Source: Ruminococcus sp. | Lineage (GTDB): Bacteria; Bacillota; Clostridia; Oscillospirales; Acutalibacteraceae | Length of the DNA: 64,000 nucleotides | Assembly: GCA_004558485.1 (NCBI GenBank) | Contig: SFCS01000002.1 | Location: 25,864-89,863, forward strand | Direction of reading: 5' to 3' | Shown: positions 48,767-58,279 of the stretch, one piece after another | How positions within the stretch are numbered: position 1 is the first letter of the stretch | Layout: each line of letters begins with the position of its first letter | Made by a program: the position numbers and the translations under genes | Notes under the pieces: model-generated | Told to the model about the DNA's origin: nothing | Databases searched by the model: none | Seen by the model: only the letters and a program-made list of their open reading frames with translations

Positions 48767-51274
48767 ATGGAGATTCGCATTGCCCTCGCGGGCAACCCGA
48801 ACTGCGGTAAGACGACGCTCTTCAACGCGCTTACCGGTTCCAATCAATTTGTCGGTAACTGGCCCGGCGTTACGGTGGAGAAAAAGGAAGGCAAGCTGAA
48901 AAAGCATGACGGAGTCATCATCACCGACCTTCCGGGTATCTATTCGCTGTCGCCGTACACGCCGGAGGAGGTCGTCGCCAGAAATTATCTGATCGGCGAG
49001 CGCCCGCAGGCGATCCTCAACATCATCGACGGCACAAACCTTGAAAGAAACCTGTATCTGACGACGCAGCTCACGGAGCTCGGCATCCCCGTTGTGGTCG
49101 CCATCAACATGATGGATGTCGTGAAGAAGAACGGCGACAAGATCAACACGGCGGAGCTTTCCCGTCAGCTCGGCTGCAAGGTCGTGGAAATTTCGGCTTT
49201 GAAGGGCAACGGCGTCATGGAGGCTGCCGAGGCGGCGATCGACGCAGCGAAGAACGGCAAAACCGTTCCGCAGCACACCTTCTCCGGCAGTGTGGAGCAT
49301 GCCATTGCCCACATCGAAGAGGCGGCTGTGCACGGCTTGCCCGAGGAGCAGCAGCGCTGGTATGCCATCAAGATCTTCGAGCGCGATGACAAGGTGCTCG
49401 AGGGCCTGCATCCGGACGCGGCAGTCCTCGCACATATTGAAAACGACATCAAAGCGGTCGAGGAAGAAATGGACGACGATGCGGAGTCCGTCATCACCAA
49501 CGAGCGCTATGTGTACATCGGTTCGGTCATCAAGGCGTGCTACAGGAAAAAGGATGCCGGAAAGTTGACAACCTCCGATAAAATTGATAAGATTGTTACA
49601 AACCGTTTCCTCGGTCTGCCGATTTTTGCCGCCATCATGTTCCTTGTATACTACATCTCCATGGTGACGGTCGGCAGTATGGCGACCGACTGGGCAAATG
49701 ACGGCCTGTTCGGTGACGGCTGGCACCTGTTCGGCATCGGCAGCTCCGCTACCGCAGAGGCGGAAAAGGAATACGGCGATGCCGACGCGATCATTGAGGG
49801 CTTTGTCGCTGCCGCTGAGGAAAAGGGCGCGGACGTCGAGAAAGTCACCGCCGCTCTGGATCAGGAAAGCGAAAGCTATGACTACGCTGCGGCGGTCAGC
49901 GAGCTGAAAGCGCTGCAGAGCAGTGTGGATGTCACCGGCTTCACCTATACGCTGGAGGACGAAGAAACGCTCGAAACCACCGATAAGACCGGTACGCTTG
50001 CCGACTTTGAGGATGCCGTCCATGCATACGAAAAGTATGCAGGCGGTGTCGATCCCGCAAACTACGGTGTGTGGGTGCCCGGTATCCCGGTGCTGGTCGG
50101 CGACGGCCTGGAGGCGATCGGCGCTGCCGATTGGCTTGCGGGACTTATCAATGACGGTATCGTCGCCGGTGTCGGCGCGGTGCTCGGCTTTGTGCCGCAG
50201 ATGATCGTTTTGTTCCTGCTTCTGGCGTTCCTTGAAGCATGCGGCTATATGGCGCGTATTGCGTTCGTTCTCGACCGCGTGTTCCGCAAGTTCGGTCTTT
50301 CCGGCAAATCCTTCATCCCGATGCTCATCGGCACCGGCTGCGGTGTTCCCGGCATCATGGCGTCCCGTACCATTGAAAATGAACGCGACCGCCGTATGAC
50401 CATCATGACGACCACCTTCATCCCCTGCGGTGCAAAGGTGCCCTTCATCGCCATGATCGCGGGCGCGATCTTCGGCGGCAGCGCCTGGGTCGCCACCTCG
50501 GCGTACTTCATCGGCATGGCGGCAATCATTGTTTCCGGCATCATGCTGAAAAAGACCAGGATGTTTGCCGGCGACCCCGCTCCGTTTGTTATGGAGCTGC
50601 CTGCATACCATCTGCCGACGGTCGGCAATGTGCTCCGCTCCATGTGGGAGCGCGGCTGGTCCTTCATTAAGAAGGCCGGCACCATCATCCTGCTTTCCAC
50701 TATTCTTGTGTGGTTCACCACCTATTTCGGCTGGGCAGACGGCAGCTTCGGCATGCTCACCGAGGATCAGATCGACGGTTCCATCCTTGCTGAAATCGGC
50801 GGCGCAATCGCCTGGATCTTTGCGCCGCTCGGCTGGGGCAACTGGCAGGCGGCTGTCGCCTCCATCACCGGTCTTGTGGCGAAGGAGAACATTGTCGGTA
50901 CACTGGGTATCCTGTACGGCGGCGACGGCACGGTGTATCAGAATATTGCGGTTGCCTTTACCAACATCACCGCCTATTCCTTCCTGGTGTTCAACCTGCT
51001 GTGCGCTCCCTGCTTTGCGGCAATCGGCGCTATCAAGCGTGAGATGAACAGCCGGAAATGGACTTGGTTCGCCATCGCGTATCAGTGCGGCTTTGCGTAT
51101 GCGATCGCTCTGATGATCAACCAGTTCGGCAACCTGTTCACCGGCAATGTCGGCGGTGTCAGCGGCGTGATCGGTGTCATCTGTGCAGCGGCTTTGCTTG
51201 TCGGCATGATCTACATGCTGGTGCGTCCGTACAAAGAGGCGACCAAGCTGACGACCAAGGTCAAAGTAAAATAA
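48767..51274 (+). CDS. feoB: Ferrous iron transporter FeoB
   Basis: 835 residues. The N-terminal G domain has G1 GNPNCGKTT (8-16), G2 GNWPGVTVEKKEG, G3 DLPGIYSLSPYT and G4 NMMD; a helical GDI region follows. Transmembrane blocks include GFVPQMIVLFLLLAFLEACGYMAR and GCGVPGIMASR. Between the first two membrane segments (about 325-431) there is an acidic extracytoplasmic insertion rich in Glu/Asp/Ala, longer than usual. It imports Fe2+ with GTP hydrolysis. AAGGGGGG precedes the ATG. Confidence 0.97.
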   Translation: MEIRIALAGNPNCGKTTLFNALTGSNQFVGNWPGVTVEKKEGKLKKHDGVIITDLPGIYSLSPYTPEEVVARNYLIGERPQAILNIIDGTNLERNLYLTTQLTELGIPVVVAINMMDVVKKNGDKINTAELSRQLGCKVVEISALKGNGVMEAAEAAIDAAKNGKTVPQHTFSGSVEHAIAHIEEAAVHGLPEEQQRWYAIKIFERDDKVLEGLHPDAAVLAHIENDIKAVEEEMDDDAESVITNERYVYIGSVIKACYRKKDAGKLTTSDKIDKIVTNRFLGLPIFAAIMFLVYYISMVTVGSMATDWANDGLFGDGWHLFGIGSSATAEAEKEYGDADAIIEGFVAAAEEKGADVEKVTAALDQESESYDYAAAVSELKALQSSVDVTGFTYTLEDEETLETTDKTGTLADFEDAVHAYEKYAGGVDPANYGVWVPGIPVLVGDGLEAIGAADWLAGLINDGIVAGVGAVLGFVPQMIVLFLLLAFLEACGYMARIAFVLDRVFRKFGLSGKSFIPMLIGTGCGVPGIMASRTIENERDRRMTIMTTTFIPCGAKVPFIAMIAGAIFGGSAWVATSAYFIGMAAIIVSGIMLKKTRMFAGDPAPFVMELPAYHLPTVGNVLRSMWERGWSFIKKAGTIILLSTILVWFTTYFGWADGSFGMLTEDQIDGSILAEIGGAIAWIFAPLGWGNWQAAVASITGLVAKENIVGTLGILYGGDGTVYQNIAVAFTNITAYSFLVFNLLCAPCFAAIGAIKREMNSRKWTWFAIAYQCGFAYAIALMINQFGNLFTGNVGGVSGVIGVICAAALLVGMIYMLVRPYKEATKLTTKVKVK

Positions 51275-51298
51275 TTTTTCTGAAAGGAGACCTGCCCT

Positions 51299-51493
51299 AT
51301 GCTCGCCTTTATTGTGGATAATCTTGCAACCGTTCTTGTATGTTTGGTGCTTGCCGCCATTGTCGCAGCCATCATTGTGAAGCTCGTGCGCGACAGGAGA
51401 AAGGGAAAGAGCAACTGTGGCTGTAATTGCGCGCACTGCGCTATGGCAGGCTCTTGCCACAAACAAAAATCATTCCCCGATAACCCCCTTTGA
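51299..51493 (+). CDS. FeoB-associated Cys-rich membrane protein
   Basis: 64 residues: one membrane helix (about 5-28) followed by a basic stretch and a Cys cluster (NCGCNCAHCAMAGSCH). This small protein is typically encoded right after feoB in Clostridia and may bind iron at the membrane, perhaps in the role FeoC plays elsewhere. GAAAGGAGACC precedes the ATG. It is the last gene of the operon, followed by a long terminator. Confidence 0.9.
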   Translation: MLAFIVDNLATVLVCLVLAAIVAAIIVKLVRDRRKGKSNCGCNCAHCAMAGSCHKQKSFPDNPL

Positions 51494-51509
51494 TAAATTC
51501 CTTCTTGAA

Positions 51510-51556
51510 AGCAAGAGCGCGTCGGATTTTTCCGGCGCGCTCTTGCTCTTTTTTTT
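51510..51556. terminator. Terminator of the feo operon
   Basis: A 15-bp stem starting GCAAGAGCGCG (51511) and closing at CGCGCTCTTGC (51545), then CTTTTTTTTT. It also faces the end of the LysR gene. Confidence 0.93.
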
Positions 51557-52476
51557 CAGCGGCAATATTCGGCGGCAAAGTCGATGAAGGTGTGCATGGC
51601 GCTGCTGCAATAGCGTTTTTTCTTTCCCGCAATGTACAGCGTGCGGCGGGCGGCATCTCCCGCAAGGGGATAATAGACAACAGCATCGTCGTCCGACACC
51701 GTGCGCACGATCTCGTCGCTGACAAAGGTGACCCCGAGCCCCTGCACGGCTGCCTCATAGGCGGTTACAAGCTGGTCAAAGGAAAAGGCGATGTGCGGCG
51801 TAAAGCCCGCGGCAGCGCACAGCACCGTCGCATGCTCAAACATGTTGTTGCCCTCGCGTAGCAGAATGAACGGAGCGTCCCGAAAGGCGGCAAGCGCGGC
51901 GGGCGGGGCGGTCGTGTGGCGACCGGCGATAATGTCCGCGCGCAGCAGCGCTCCCGCACGCGCATAGGCTTTGGGGACGCACAGCAGGATGCTCTCGCGC
52001 AGGATGGGGTGCGCCGTGAACAGCGCCGCGTCAAAATCATAGTCCAGCAGCAGATCCAGCTCGTTTTGCAGCACCTGCTGTGTCAGCGTGGCGGAATTGC
52101 CCTCAAAGACATCGACCCTGATGCCCGCATAGCGGCGGCAAAAATCCCTTGTCAGCTGCAAAAGCAGGCAAGAGGCAATGAAATGCGCCCCTCCCACCGA
52201 CAGGTGTCCCGCCCGCAGCCCCTTCAGCTCGTCAAGCTGTGTCTGCAGATCGCCGCTGATCTTTTCGATGTCCGTGAGTGCCTGTACATACACCCGTCCC
52301 GCATCGGTGAGGGAAATGGGTGAGGTGCTGCGGTCAAAAAGGGTGACGCCGAGCTCATTTTCCAGCCGTTTCAGATCGGCGCTGAGCGCGGGCTGCGAAA
52401 TGAACAGTCGCTGTGCGGCAGCGGTGATGCTGCCCGCGCGGTAGATGTCCGCAACAAAAGCGCGTATCGGGATCAT
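51556..52476 (-). CDS. LysR-family transcriptional regulator
   Basis: 306 residues. N-terminal winged helix: ADIYRAGSITAAAQRLFISQ, then PALSADLKRLENELGVTLFDR. A substrate-binding domain follows (GGAHFIASCLLLQLT, DLLLDYDFDAALF, FVSDEIVRTV). GGAGGTTATACT precedes the ATG. It is divergent from an aminotransferase gene, and a T-N11-A-type palindrome lies between them, so it very likely regulates that gene and itself. The effector is unknown. Confidence 0.94.
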   Translation of the reverse strand: MIPIRAFVADIYRAGSITAAAQRLFISQPALSADLKRLENELGVTLFDRSTSPISLTDAGRVYVQALTDIEKISGDLQTQLDELKGLRAGHLSVGGAHFIASCLLLQLTRDFCRRYAGIRVDVFEGNSATLTQQVLQNELDLLLDYDFDAALFTAHPILRESILLCVPKAYARAGALLRADIIAGRHTTAPPAALAAFRDAPFILLREGNNMFEHATVLCAAAGFTPHIAFSFDQLVTAYEAAVQGLGVTFVSDEIVRTVSDDDAVVYYPLAGDAARRTLYIAGKKKRYCSSAMHTFIDFAAEYCR

Positions 52477-52498
52477 AGTATAACCTCCAAGTTATGAA

Positions 52499-52519
52499 AA
52501 ACATAGTTAATATATGTTT
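52499..52519. promoter_or_regulatory. LysR-type operator
   Basis: AAACATA-GTTAATA-TATGTTT, a perfect 7-bp inverted repeat with the T-N11-A core typical of LysR sites; its right arm overlaps the -35 of the aminotransferase promoter. Confidence 0.72.
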
Positions 52520-52546
52520 GATTATATAGCGGTTTCGTGATACAAT
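52518..52546 (+). promoter_or_regulatory. Promoter of the aminotransferase gene
   Basis: TTGATT (52518-52523) and TACAAT (52541-52546), 17-bp spacer. Confidence 0.8.
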
Positions 52547-52577
52547 CAAGTGAAACTTGTGGGAGGATGGCGCAAAA

Positions 52578-53792
52578 ATGGGAGAATTACAGGTTGCGGC
52601 GCGCATGACACCGGTACATTCGGACATTCGCGGAGAAATATTCATGGAGGCGCTGCGCATGCAGCAGCAAGGGGAGTCGGTTCTGAAACTCAACACCGGC
52701 AACCCCGGGGCGTTCGGCTTCGGAATGCCGCAGAGCCTCAAAAGCGTGCTGGAAAATAACATGGACAAGGCGGTGGCATACTGCGACTTTCGCGGGATGC
52801 GCGAGGCGAGAGAGGCCATCTGTGCCTATCATAACGGCAACGGCATCCAGTGCCTTGCGCCGGAGGACATCTACATCACCAACGGCGTCAGCGAGGCGGT
52901 CACGATGCTGCTGAATGCCTATCTGAACCCCGGCGACGAAATGCTGCTGCCCTCTCCGGGATATTCCCTGTGGACGAACACCGTGTACCTGTGCGGTGCA
53001 AAGCCGGTTTTCTACCGCTGCGATGAAGAAAACGCCTGGAACCCCGACATCGATGATATGCGGCGGCACATCAACGAGCGCACCAAGGCGATCCTGCTCA
53101 TCAACCCCAACAACCCGACCGGCGCGGTGTACAGCGAGGAAGTGCTGCGCGAGATCATCGCTCTTGCCGCGGAACACGATCTGCCGATCTTTTCGGACGA
53201 GATCTATGACCGCCTCATTTATGAAAATGTACCGTTCCGTTCCACGGCGGCACTGGCGTCTGAGGACGCGGTGGTGGTGACGACCAACGGGCTTTCAAAA
53301 TCGCATCTCGTCTGCGGCTTTCGCTGCGGCTGGCTGGCGGTTTCCGGACCGACGGCGAAAAAGCACGCGCTGCTCGCCGCGCTCGACAAGCTGGCATCCA
53401 TGCGCCTGTGCTCGAACGCACTGATGCAGCTCGTCATCCCCGCCGCGCTGAACGATCCGCAGACGCCGAAAAGCCTGGTGTCGCCCGGCGGCAGACTGTA
53501 TGAACAGCGCCGCGCGGCGTGTGATGCGCTCGAAAAGGTGGACACGCTGCAATTTGTGAAAAACAAGGGCGCTTTTTATGTGTTCCCGCGCATCGACCCG
53601 TCACTGCACATCACCGACGATCACCGTTTCGCCATGGATCTTTTGCATGAGACGCACATTCTGGTCGTGCCTGGCACCGGCTTTGATTGGCAGGAGCAAA
53701 ATCATTTCCGCCTGGTTCTGCTGCCGGAGCCGCACATGCTGGCAGACGCTGTGGAAAAGATCGGCGCTTTCCTTGCACACTATCACCAGTGA
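52578..53792 (+). CDS. PLP-dependent class I aminotransferase (AlaT/AspC type)
   Basis: 404 residues. Landmarks: LKLNTGNPGAFGF, DFRGMREAREAICAY, YITNGVSEAVTMLL (phosphate-binding Gly/Ser), INPNNPTGAVYS, FSDEIYDRLIY (Asp contacting the PLP ring), GLSKSHLVCGFRCGW with the Schiff-base Lys, and FRLVLLPEP with the carboxylate-binding Arg. The pattern is closest to alanine/aspartate transaminases. The start at 52578 is 11 bases after GGGAGG. It is probably controlled by the divergent LysR protein. Confidence 0.9.
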   Translation: MGELQVAARMTPVHSDIRGEIFMEALRMQQQGESVLKLNTGNPGAFGFGMPQSLKSVLENNMDKAVAYCDFRGMREAREAICAYHNGNGIQCLAPEDIYITNGVSEAVTMLLNAYLNPGDEMLLPSPGYSLWTNTVYLCGAKPVFYRCDEENAWNPDIDDMRRHINERTKAILLINPNNPTGAVYSEEVLREIIALAAEHDLPIFSDEIYDRLIYENVPFRSTAALASEDAVVVTTNGLSKSHLVCGFRCGWLAVSGPTAKKHALLAALDKLASMRLCSNALMQLVIPAALNDPQTPKSLVSPGGRLYEQRRAACDALEKVDTLQFVKNKGAFYVFPRIDPSLHITDDHRFAMDLLHETHILVVPGTGFDWQEQNHFRLVLLPEPHMLADAVEKIGAFLAHYHQ

Positions 53793-53803
53793 ACACTTAC
53801 TGT

Positions 53804-53834
53804 AAAAAAGCAGGGCATAAGCCCTGCTTTTTTT
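53804..53834. terminator. Terminator after the aminotransferase
   Basis: AAAAAAGCAGGGC-ATAA-GCCCTGCTTTTTTT, perfect stem. Confidence 0.94.
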
Positions 53835-54032
53835 GGCGGTGCCACTTGATGCGGCGACCGATCGTTTTGCAGTCTATCATAAAAAACTCACCAGGCATAT
53901 TTTACACGAAGAAAGTATTGCAGTAAATATAGTGATAACTTAACATGCATTGCAAAACGGAAATTTATGGAAAAATTCCTGTCATGCAGTGTCAATATTT
54001 GACAATAATATGCGATCTTTTACCAAAAACAG

Positions 54033-56090
54033 CTATTCTACACCGTTTCGATACATGCCGCGGGTGAAGGGGAAGGTGGGCGCGGCGGCAGTCGCATAGG
54101 CGGTGACGACAGCAGCGACCTCCCGTTCGGTTTCGGTCGTGAAGTGTAAAAGCGCAAACAAAAACGGCGGCACGGCGTTCGGCTTGTCCGCCCAATAGGT
54201 CGGCACGGCGTTGAGCAGCTCGGCGCAGCCGTTTTCACACTGCACGGGGAAATCTGCTTTTTTGCGGTCGCGCAGCACGCCGCTTTTCCGACAGTTGCGG
54301 CAGTCCGCTCCCGCCGCCTTGCGCGGACAGTTGCGGGTGAGCATGAGCGGCAGCCTGCCGTACAGCAGCACACCGCAGGGCAGGGATGTATCGCGGGCGA
54401 ACGCCATCTGCGCAAAGGAAAGCTCCGGAGACAGCAGCGTTGCCGCGAGACCGCTTGCGGCATAAGCGTCTACTGCCGCTTTGTTTGTGATGTTCAATCC
54501 GAACCCGCCGACAAGCGGCAGACCTGCCGCTTTTGCCGCAGGAATGGCGTTGCAGTTGCCGCAAAGGACAAAGCCTGCGCCCGCCTCCTTTGCCTTTGAA
54601 AGCGCACGGGAGACGGCGACAGTGCCGCCGAAAACGCCGCGCGGGATCTCGATGCCGAGGGGGGCTTTGTGCCGCTCTTTTATATCTCTCACCGTTTCGG
54701 GCGGGGTCGAGAGCGGCAGGATGACCGCATGGCTTTCGAGCGCTGCACTGTACTGCGCGGCGCTTGCAAGCCGCAAGACCGTGCCGCGCACAGGCTTGGC
54801 GGCGGGGAGCGGCGCGGGAGAAACGGCGAAAAACGGCACTTCTGCCGCAGCGCGCATGGTGCTGAGCTTTTCGAGCGCTTCCCGCCGCAGTGCATTGATA
54901 ACCGCGGCAGGCAGCACGGCGTTCTCGCCGAGCGACACCTGCGCCGTGGCGACATAGGGCGTGTCGCCCGTTTTCGTCAGCTGTGCCGCGGCGCGTTCCG
55001 CGGTGGTAGGGACGGTTCTGGCAGGCGCGGCGGCGTCGCCGATGACGGTGAGGTGATGCCCCTGTGCATCTGCAGCCGTCAAAACGGTTTTTTCGCCCAC
55101 CGCCGCCGTGAGCGAAAGCGCCACAGGGATACATTGCCGCTCGCGTCGATATAAAGCGGAAAGCCTTGAGAGCACCGCATTTTCGGCGATGTCCTCTTTG
55201 CGGCGCGTGCCGAACATGGCAGTGCCGCGCTTTCCGGTATAATACCCGTCGGTGAAGCCGGAGCGCGAAAACACCGCGCCGAGGTCGTCGAGAACGCCGG
55301 CGTCCGGCTTTTCACCGTCTGCGGCGGCGCGGCAAACGGCAGTGGCGGCGGCAACATATTCCGGCCGTTTCATGCGCCCTTCGATCTTCAGGGAGACGAC
55401 ACCTGCGTCGGCAAGCTCCTGTATATGTGCAACGAGCGACTGATCCTTGAGACTCAGCGCATAGCCGCCGGTCAGATCCGCCGTGTCGGGTGCGGAAAAG
55501 GGAAGGCGGCAGGGCTGTGCGCACAGCCCGCGGTTGCCGCTCCTGCCGCCGAGGGCGGCGGAAAGATAGCACTGCCCGGAAACACACATGCACAGCGCGC
55601 CGTGCACGAATACCTCCAGCTCGCATCCCAACCCCGCACAGGCGCGGATCTCTTCAAGGGACATCTCGCGGGACAGCACGACACGGGAAAACCCGTTGTC
55701 GCGCAAAAAGGCGACGCCGTCCGGCGTGTGACAGGAAAGCTGCGTGGAGGCGTGCAACGGCATCGCGGGGGCGGCGGCGCGAATGTGCCGCGCCAGTCCC
55801 ATATCCTGCACGATGAGCGCATCCACGCCGAGCGCACACGCCTCTTGCACCAGCTTCATCGCCGCGGGCAGCTCGTTTTCCCGCAAAAGGGTGTTGAGCG
55901 TCAGGTGCACCTTGACGCCGCGCACATGACAGTATTCCACCGCACGGCGCAGCGCGTCGCCGTCAAAATTGGCGGCGTGACGGCGCGCATTGAATTGTCC
56001 CGCACCCAAATAAACAGCGGCGGCACCGCATCGTACCGCCGCCTGCAGCGCATCGGCAGAGCCTGCCGGCGCCAAGATCTCTATGCTCAT
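54033..56090 (-). CDS. U32 family peptidase (collagenase-like, long form)
   Basis: 685 residues. The U32 signature is ELEVFVHGALCMCVSGQCYLS followed by RSGNRGLCAQPCR, giving the Cys motif seen in this family (here split for brevity). The N-terminal TIM-barrel half starts EILAPAGSADALQAAVRCGA, and a C-terminal half with a CRNCRKSG Cys cluster (about 600) follows. Long U32 proteins relate to RlhA/UbiUV-type enzymes in rRNA or cofactor hydroxylation as well as to proteases, so the true reaction is uncertain. The start overlaps the zapA stop (ATGA). Confidence 0.9.
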   Translation of the reverse strand: MSIEILAPAGSADALQAAVRCGAAAVYLGAGQFNARRHAANFDGDALRRAVEYCHVRGVKVHLTLNTLLRENELPAAMKLVQEACALGVDALIVQDMGLARHIRAAAPAMPLHASTQLSCHTPDGVAFLRDNGFSRVVLSREMSLEEIRACAGLGCELEVFVHGALCMCVSGQCYLSAALGGRSGNRGLCAQPCRLPFSAPDTADLTGGYALSLKDQSLVAHIQELADAGVVSLKIEGRMKRPEYVAAATAVCRAAADGEKPDAGVLDDLGAVFSRSGFTDGYYTGKRGTAMFGTRRKEDIAENAVLSRLSALYRRERQCIPVALSLTAAVGEKTVLTAADAQGHHLTVIGDAAAPARTVPTTAERAAAQLTKTGDTPYVATAQVSLGENAVLPAAVINALRREALEKLSTMRAAAEVPFFAVSPAPLPAAKPVRGTVLRLASAAQYSAALESHAVILPLSTPPETVRDIKERHKAPLGIEIPRGVFGGTVAVSRALSKAKEAGAGFVLCGNCNAIPAAKAAGLPLVGGFGLNITNKAAVDAYAASGLAATLLSPELSFAQMAFARDTSLPCGVLLYGRLPLMLTRNCPRKAAGADCRNCRKSGVLRDRKKADFPVQCENGCAELLNAVPTYWADKPNAVPPFLFALLHFTTETEREVAAVVTAYATAAAPTFPFTRGMYRNGVE

Positions 56091-56443
56091 GAGCGCGCAG
56101 CCAGTTGCCGCCGCAGCTCGTCCGCCTCTCCGCGCAAACGCACCGCCTCACGGCGCGCCGTGTCGGCCTCCTGCCGCGCACGGGCGTTCTCAGAGATAAA
56201 GTCCTTCATCTGATCCCGCAGGTTTTCTGCCGAAGCCTCCTGCTTGTGCGCGGTGTCGGCATTCATCAGCGCCGTCAGGATCGCCGCCTGCACCAGCGTG
56301 ATGCGCTCGTTGCTGTTGAGCAGGTTGCGCATGCTGGCATCCACCTGCGCCGCCAGCTCCTGCATGTACCCCGCCGGCTCATCGGTGGAAATGGTATATT
56401 CCGAGCCGCAGATGGACAGGCGAAATTTCTGTACTTCTGCCAT
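56087..56443 (-). CDS. zapA: Cell division protein ZapA
   Basis: 118 residues. QKFRLSICGSEYTISTDEPA and QELAAQVDASMRNLLNSNER form the ZapA globular head; ALMNADTAHK leads into a long Glu/Arg/Ala coiled coil (about 70-117). ZapA binds FtsZ filaments and stabilises the Z-ring. ATG 56443 follows AAGGTGTGG and matches the family start. The zapA-U32 order is common in Clostridia, and the four-base overlap indicates coupling. Confidence 0.92.
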   Translation of the reverse strand: MAEVQKFRLSICGSEYTISTDEPAGYMQELAAQVDASMRNLLNSNERITLVQAAILTALMNADTAHKQEASAENLRDQMKDFISENARARQEADTARREAVRLRGEADELRRQLAARS

Positions 56444-56566
56444 AGGTATGACCACACCTTTCCTTTTTATACGACGGATGTGAGACACACGCCCTGTCGA
56501 AAATGCCCTTTTTTTCTATTATAAAGCGCAAATATGTCAAAAGTCAAGCGCTATACACGATAATTT

Positions 56567-58147
56567 TCACTGCAGATACGGGAGCGGATCGACGCGGCGG
56601 TTGTTCACCCGCACTTCAAAATGCAGATGTGCGCCGGTGCTGTAGCCGGTGCTGCCGATATAGGCGATGGTCTGCCCCTTTGTGACCTTCTGTCCCGCTT
56701 TGACCGCGATCTTGGAGCAGTGCGCATAGAGGGTCTTGACACCGTTCCCGTGGTCAAGGATGACAGCATAGCCGTAGCCCGCAAAAATACCGGTGCCCCA
56801 GGTGCCGGTGCTGTTGACGGCAAGCACCTTGCCGCCGTCTGCGGCGACGATGGGCTTGCCCATGGCGTTATAGCCGGAAATGTCCAACCCCTGATGCAGC
56901 GTTCCCCAGCGCCGCCCGAAATAGGAGGTGATGGTGCGCATGCCGGGCGCGGGCCAGGTGTAGCTGCCGGTGGCAATGCCGTCGCCGTTTACATATTTTC
57001 CCGTGCGGCTGCCGCGCCTTGTGCCGACCTGCACCTTTTGCGTGACCGGCATTTTGAGCACGGTCGCGCTGAGCACGGTGCGCGCCGTTTCCACGCCGTC
57101 GGTCAGCTCGATCTCCGCCGTGACCTCCTGCGACCCGTTGACGCCCTTGACCGAGATGTGCTTTTCGCCGACATAGTGGCGGTCGTTTTGGCGGATCTTG
57201 GTCTCAAAGGGGATGCTCTCCGTATAGGTCCTTTGCACATACCGCCGCACCTGCAGCAAGCCTGCCGCGGGCTGTATCACCAGCGTGTCCCCGGCGTGCA
57301 GCATATCGGAGCCGGCAAAGGCAGTGTTTCTCTCCCGCAGCTCGGAAAGCGTCAGCCCGTTTGCGCGCGCGATCCCGATGAGCGTGTCGCCGTTTTGCAC
57401 GGTATAGCACAGCGGCTCGCGCTGTGTCGACAAGAGCTTTTCCCGCATGGCATCGACGGAGAGCAGTGTGCCGTTGGGATAGGCACCGACGGTGATCTCC
57501 GCCTTTTGCACAAAAACGGAGGGCTTGCTTTCCGTGCCGTCATCCCTTGCGGTGCGGATGGTCTCGAGGAGGGTCTGCAGCCCTTCGATGTCCTCGACCG
57601 CGCCGAGAAAACTGCCGTCGATGAACAGCCCGCCCGCGCGGGTCAGGGCGTCGCTGTGACAGGCGACGAGCGCATCGGAAATGTCGCCGACATCGCAAAG
57701 CGCCCGTTTGGCATAAACAAGGTGGGTGACGGTCGGCGTTTCGGGCATGTTGAAAAACTGCATGACCTGTGTTGCACGGCGGATGCCGGCGTCGGCAGTC
57801 GCGGCGGTCGCTGCCGCGGCGACCGTTTTCCCCTGATAGACGATGCCGAAGGCAAGCGTGTTGCGCACACAGGGGACAATGAGCAGGATGCTCCATGCCC
57901 CCACCGCCACCGTCAGCAGCAGCCGCAAAACGCCGTCAAGCGTTTTGCCTTGTCCCATGAGGGCGAACGGCTTGCAAAACACCGCATACAGGCTTTTCAC
58001 GATGCGCCTGCCGCACCGCTTTGCCCACCGCGTGACGGCGGAAAACAGGTGGTGATAAAAGCGCAATGTCTGCACAAAAAGGATATAAAACGGCGCGCGC
58101 AGCACATAGCCGACGGGGATGGGCAGATCTTCTTCCTGCGGGTGCAT
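56567..58147 (-). CDS. M23 metallopeptidase with LysM and G5 domains
   Basis: 526 residues. One N-terminal membrane helix (about 75-95). A LysM domain (about 243-290, YTVQNGDTLIGIARANGLTL) is followed by a G5 domain (about 300-375, ESIPFETKIRQNDRHYVGE). The C-terminal lysostaphin-type domain shows HQGLDISG and HAHLHFEV-like GAHLHFEVRVN (zinc ligands), with LDHGNGVKTLYAHCS. It cleaves or remodels peptidoglycan cross-bridges outside the membrane. AAGGAGGCGGGCGT precedes the ATG. It is monocistronic from the promoter at 58181-58209. Confidence 0.94.
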   Translation of the reverse strand: MHPQEEDLPIPVGYVLRAPFYILFVQTLRFYHHLFSAVTRWAKRCGRRIVKSLYAVFCKPFALMGQGKTLDGVLRLLLTVAVGAWSILLIVPCVRNTLAFGIVYQGKTVAAAATAATADAGIRRATQVMQFFNMPETPTVTHLVYAKRALCDVGDISDALVACHSDALTRAGGLFIDGSFLGAVEDIEGLQTLLETIRTARDDGTESKPSVFVQKAEITVGAYPNGTLLSVDAMREKLLSTQREPLCYTVQNGDTLIGIARANGLTLSELRERNTAFAGSDMLHAGDTLVIQPAAGLLQVRRYVQRTYTESIPFETKIRQNDRHYVGEKHISVKGVNGSQEVTAEIELTDGVETARTVLSATVLKMPVTQKVQVGTRRGSRTGKYVNGDGIATGSYTWPAPGMRTITSYFGRRWGTLHQGLDISGYNAMGKPIVAADGGKVLAVNSTGTWGTGIFAGYGYAVILDHGNGVKTLYAHCSKIAVKAGQKVTKGQTIAYIGSTGYSTGAHLHFEVRVNNRRVDPLPYLQ

Positions 58148-58180
58148 ACGCCCGCCTCCTTTCCTTTTGACATACAAAAA

Positions 58181-58209
58181 AGTATAGTCCTTTCCGTCGG
58201 AAAATGCAA
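58181..58209 (-). promoter_or_regulatory. Promoter of the M23 peptidase gene
   Basis: TTGCAT (58204-58209) and TATACT (58181-58186), 17-bp spacer. Confidence 0.8.
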
Positions 58210-58226
58210 GAGCGGGACGAAAGGAC

Positions 58227-58255
58227 TTGCGGTTTTTTGCGGAATATGGTATACT
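58227..58255 (+). promoter_or_regulatory. Promoter of the 58280 gene
   Basis: TTGCGG (58227-58232) and TATACT (58250-58255), 17-bp spacer. Confidence 0.78.
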
Positions 58256-58279
58256 GTCGGGGAAACGGGGGGCTCTCAC

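Noticed and set aside
48695-51466. 923-codon open frame antisense to feoB
   Set aside because: Exact shadow of feoB with His/Arg/Asp-rich composition and no ribosome-binding site; feoB is unambiguous.
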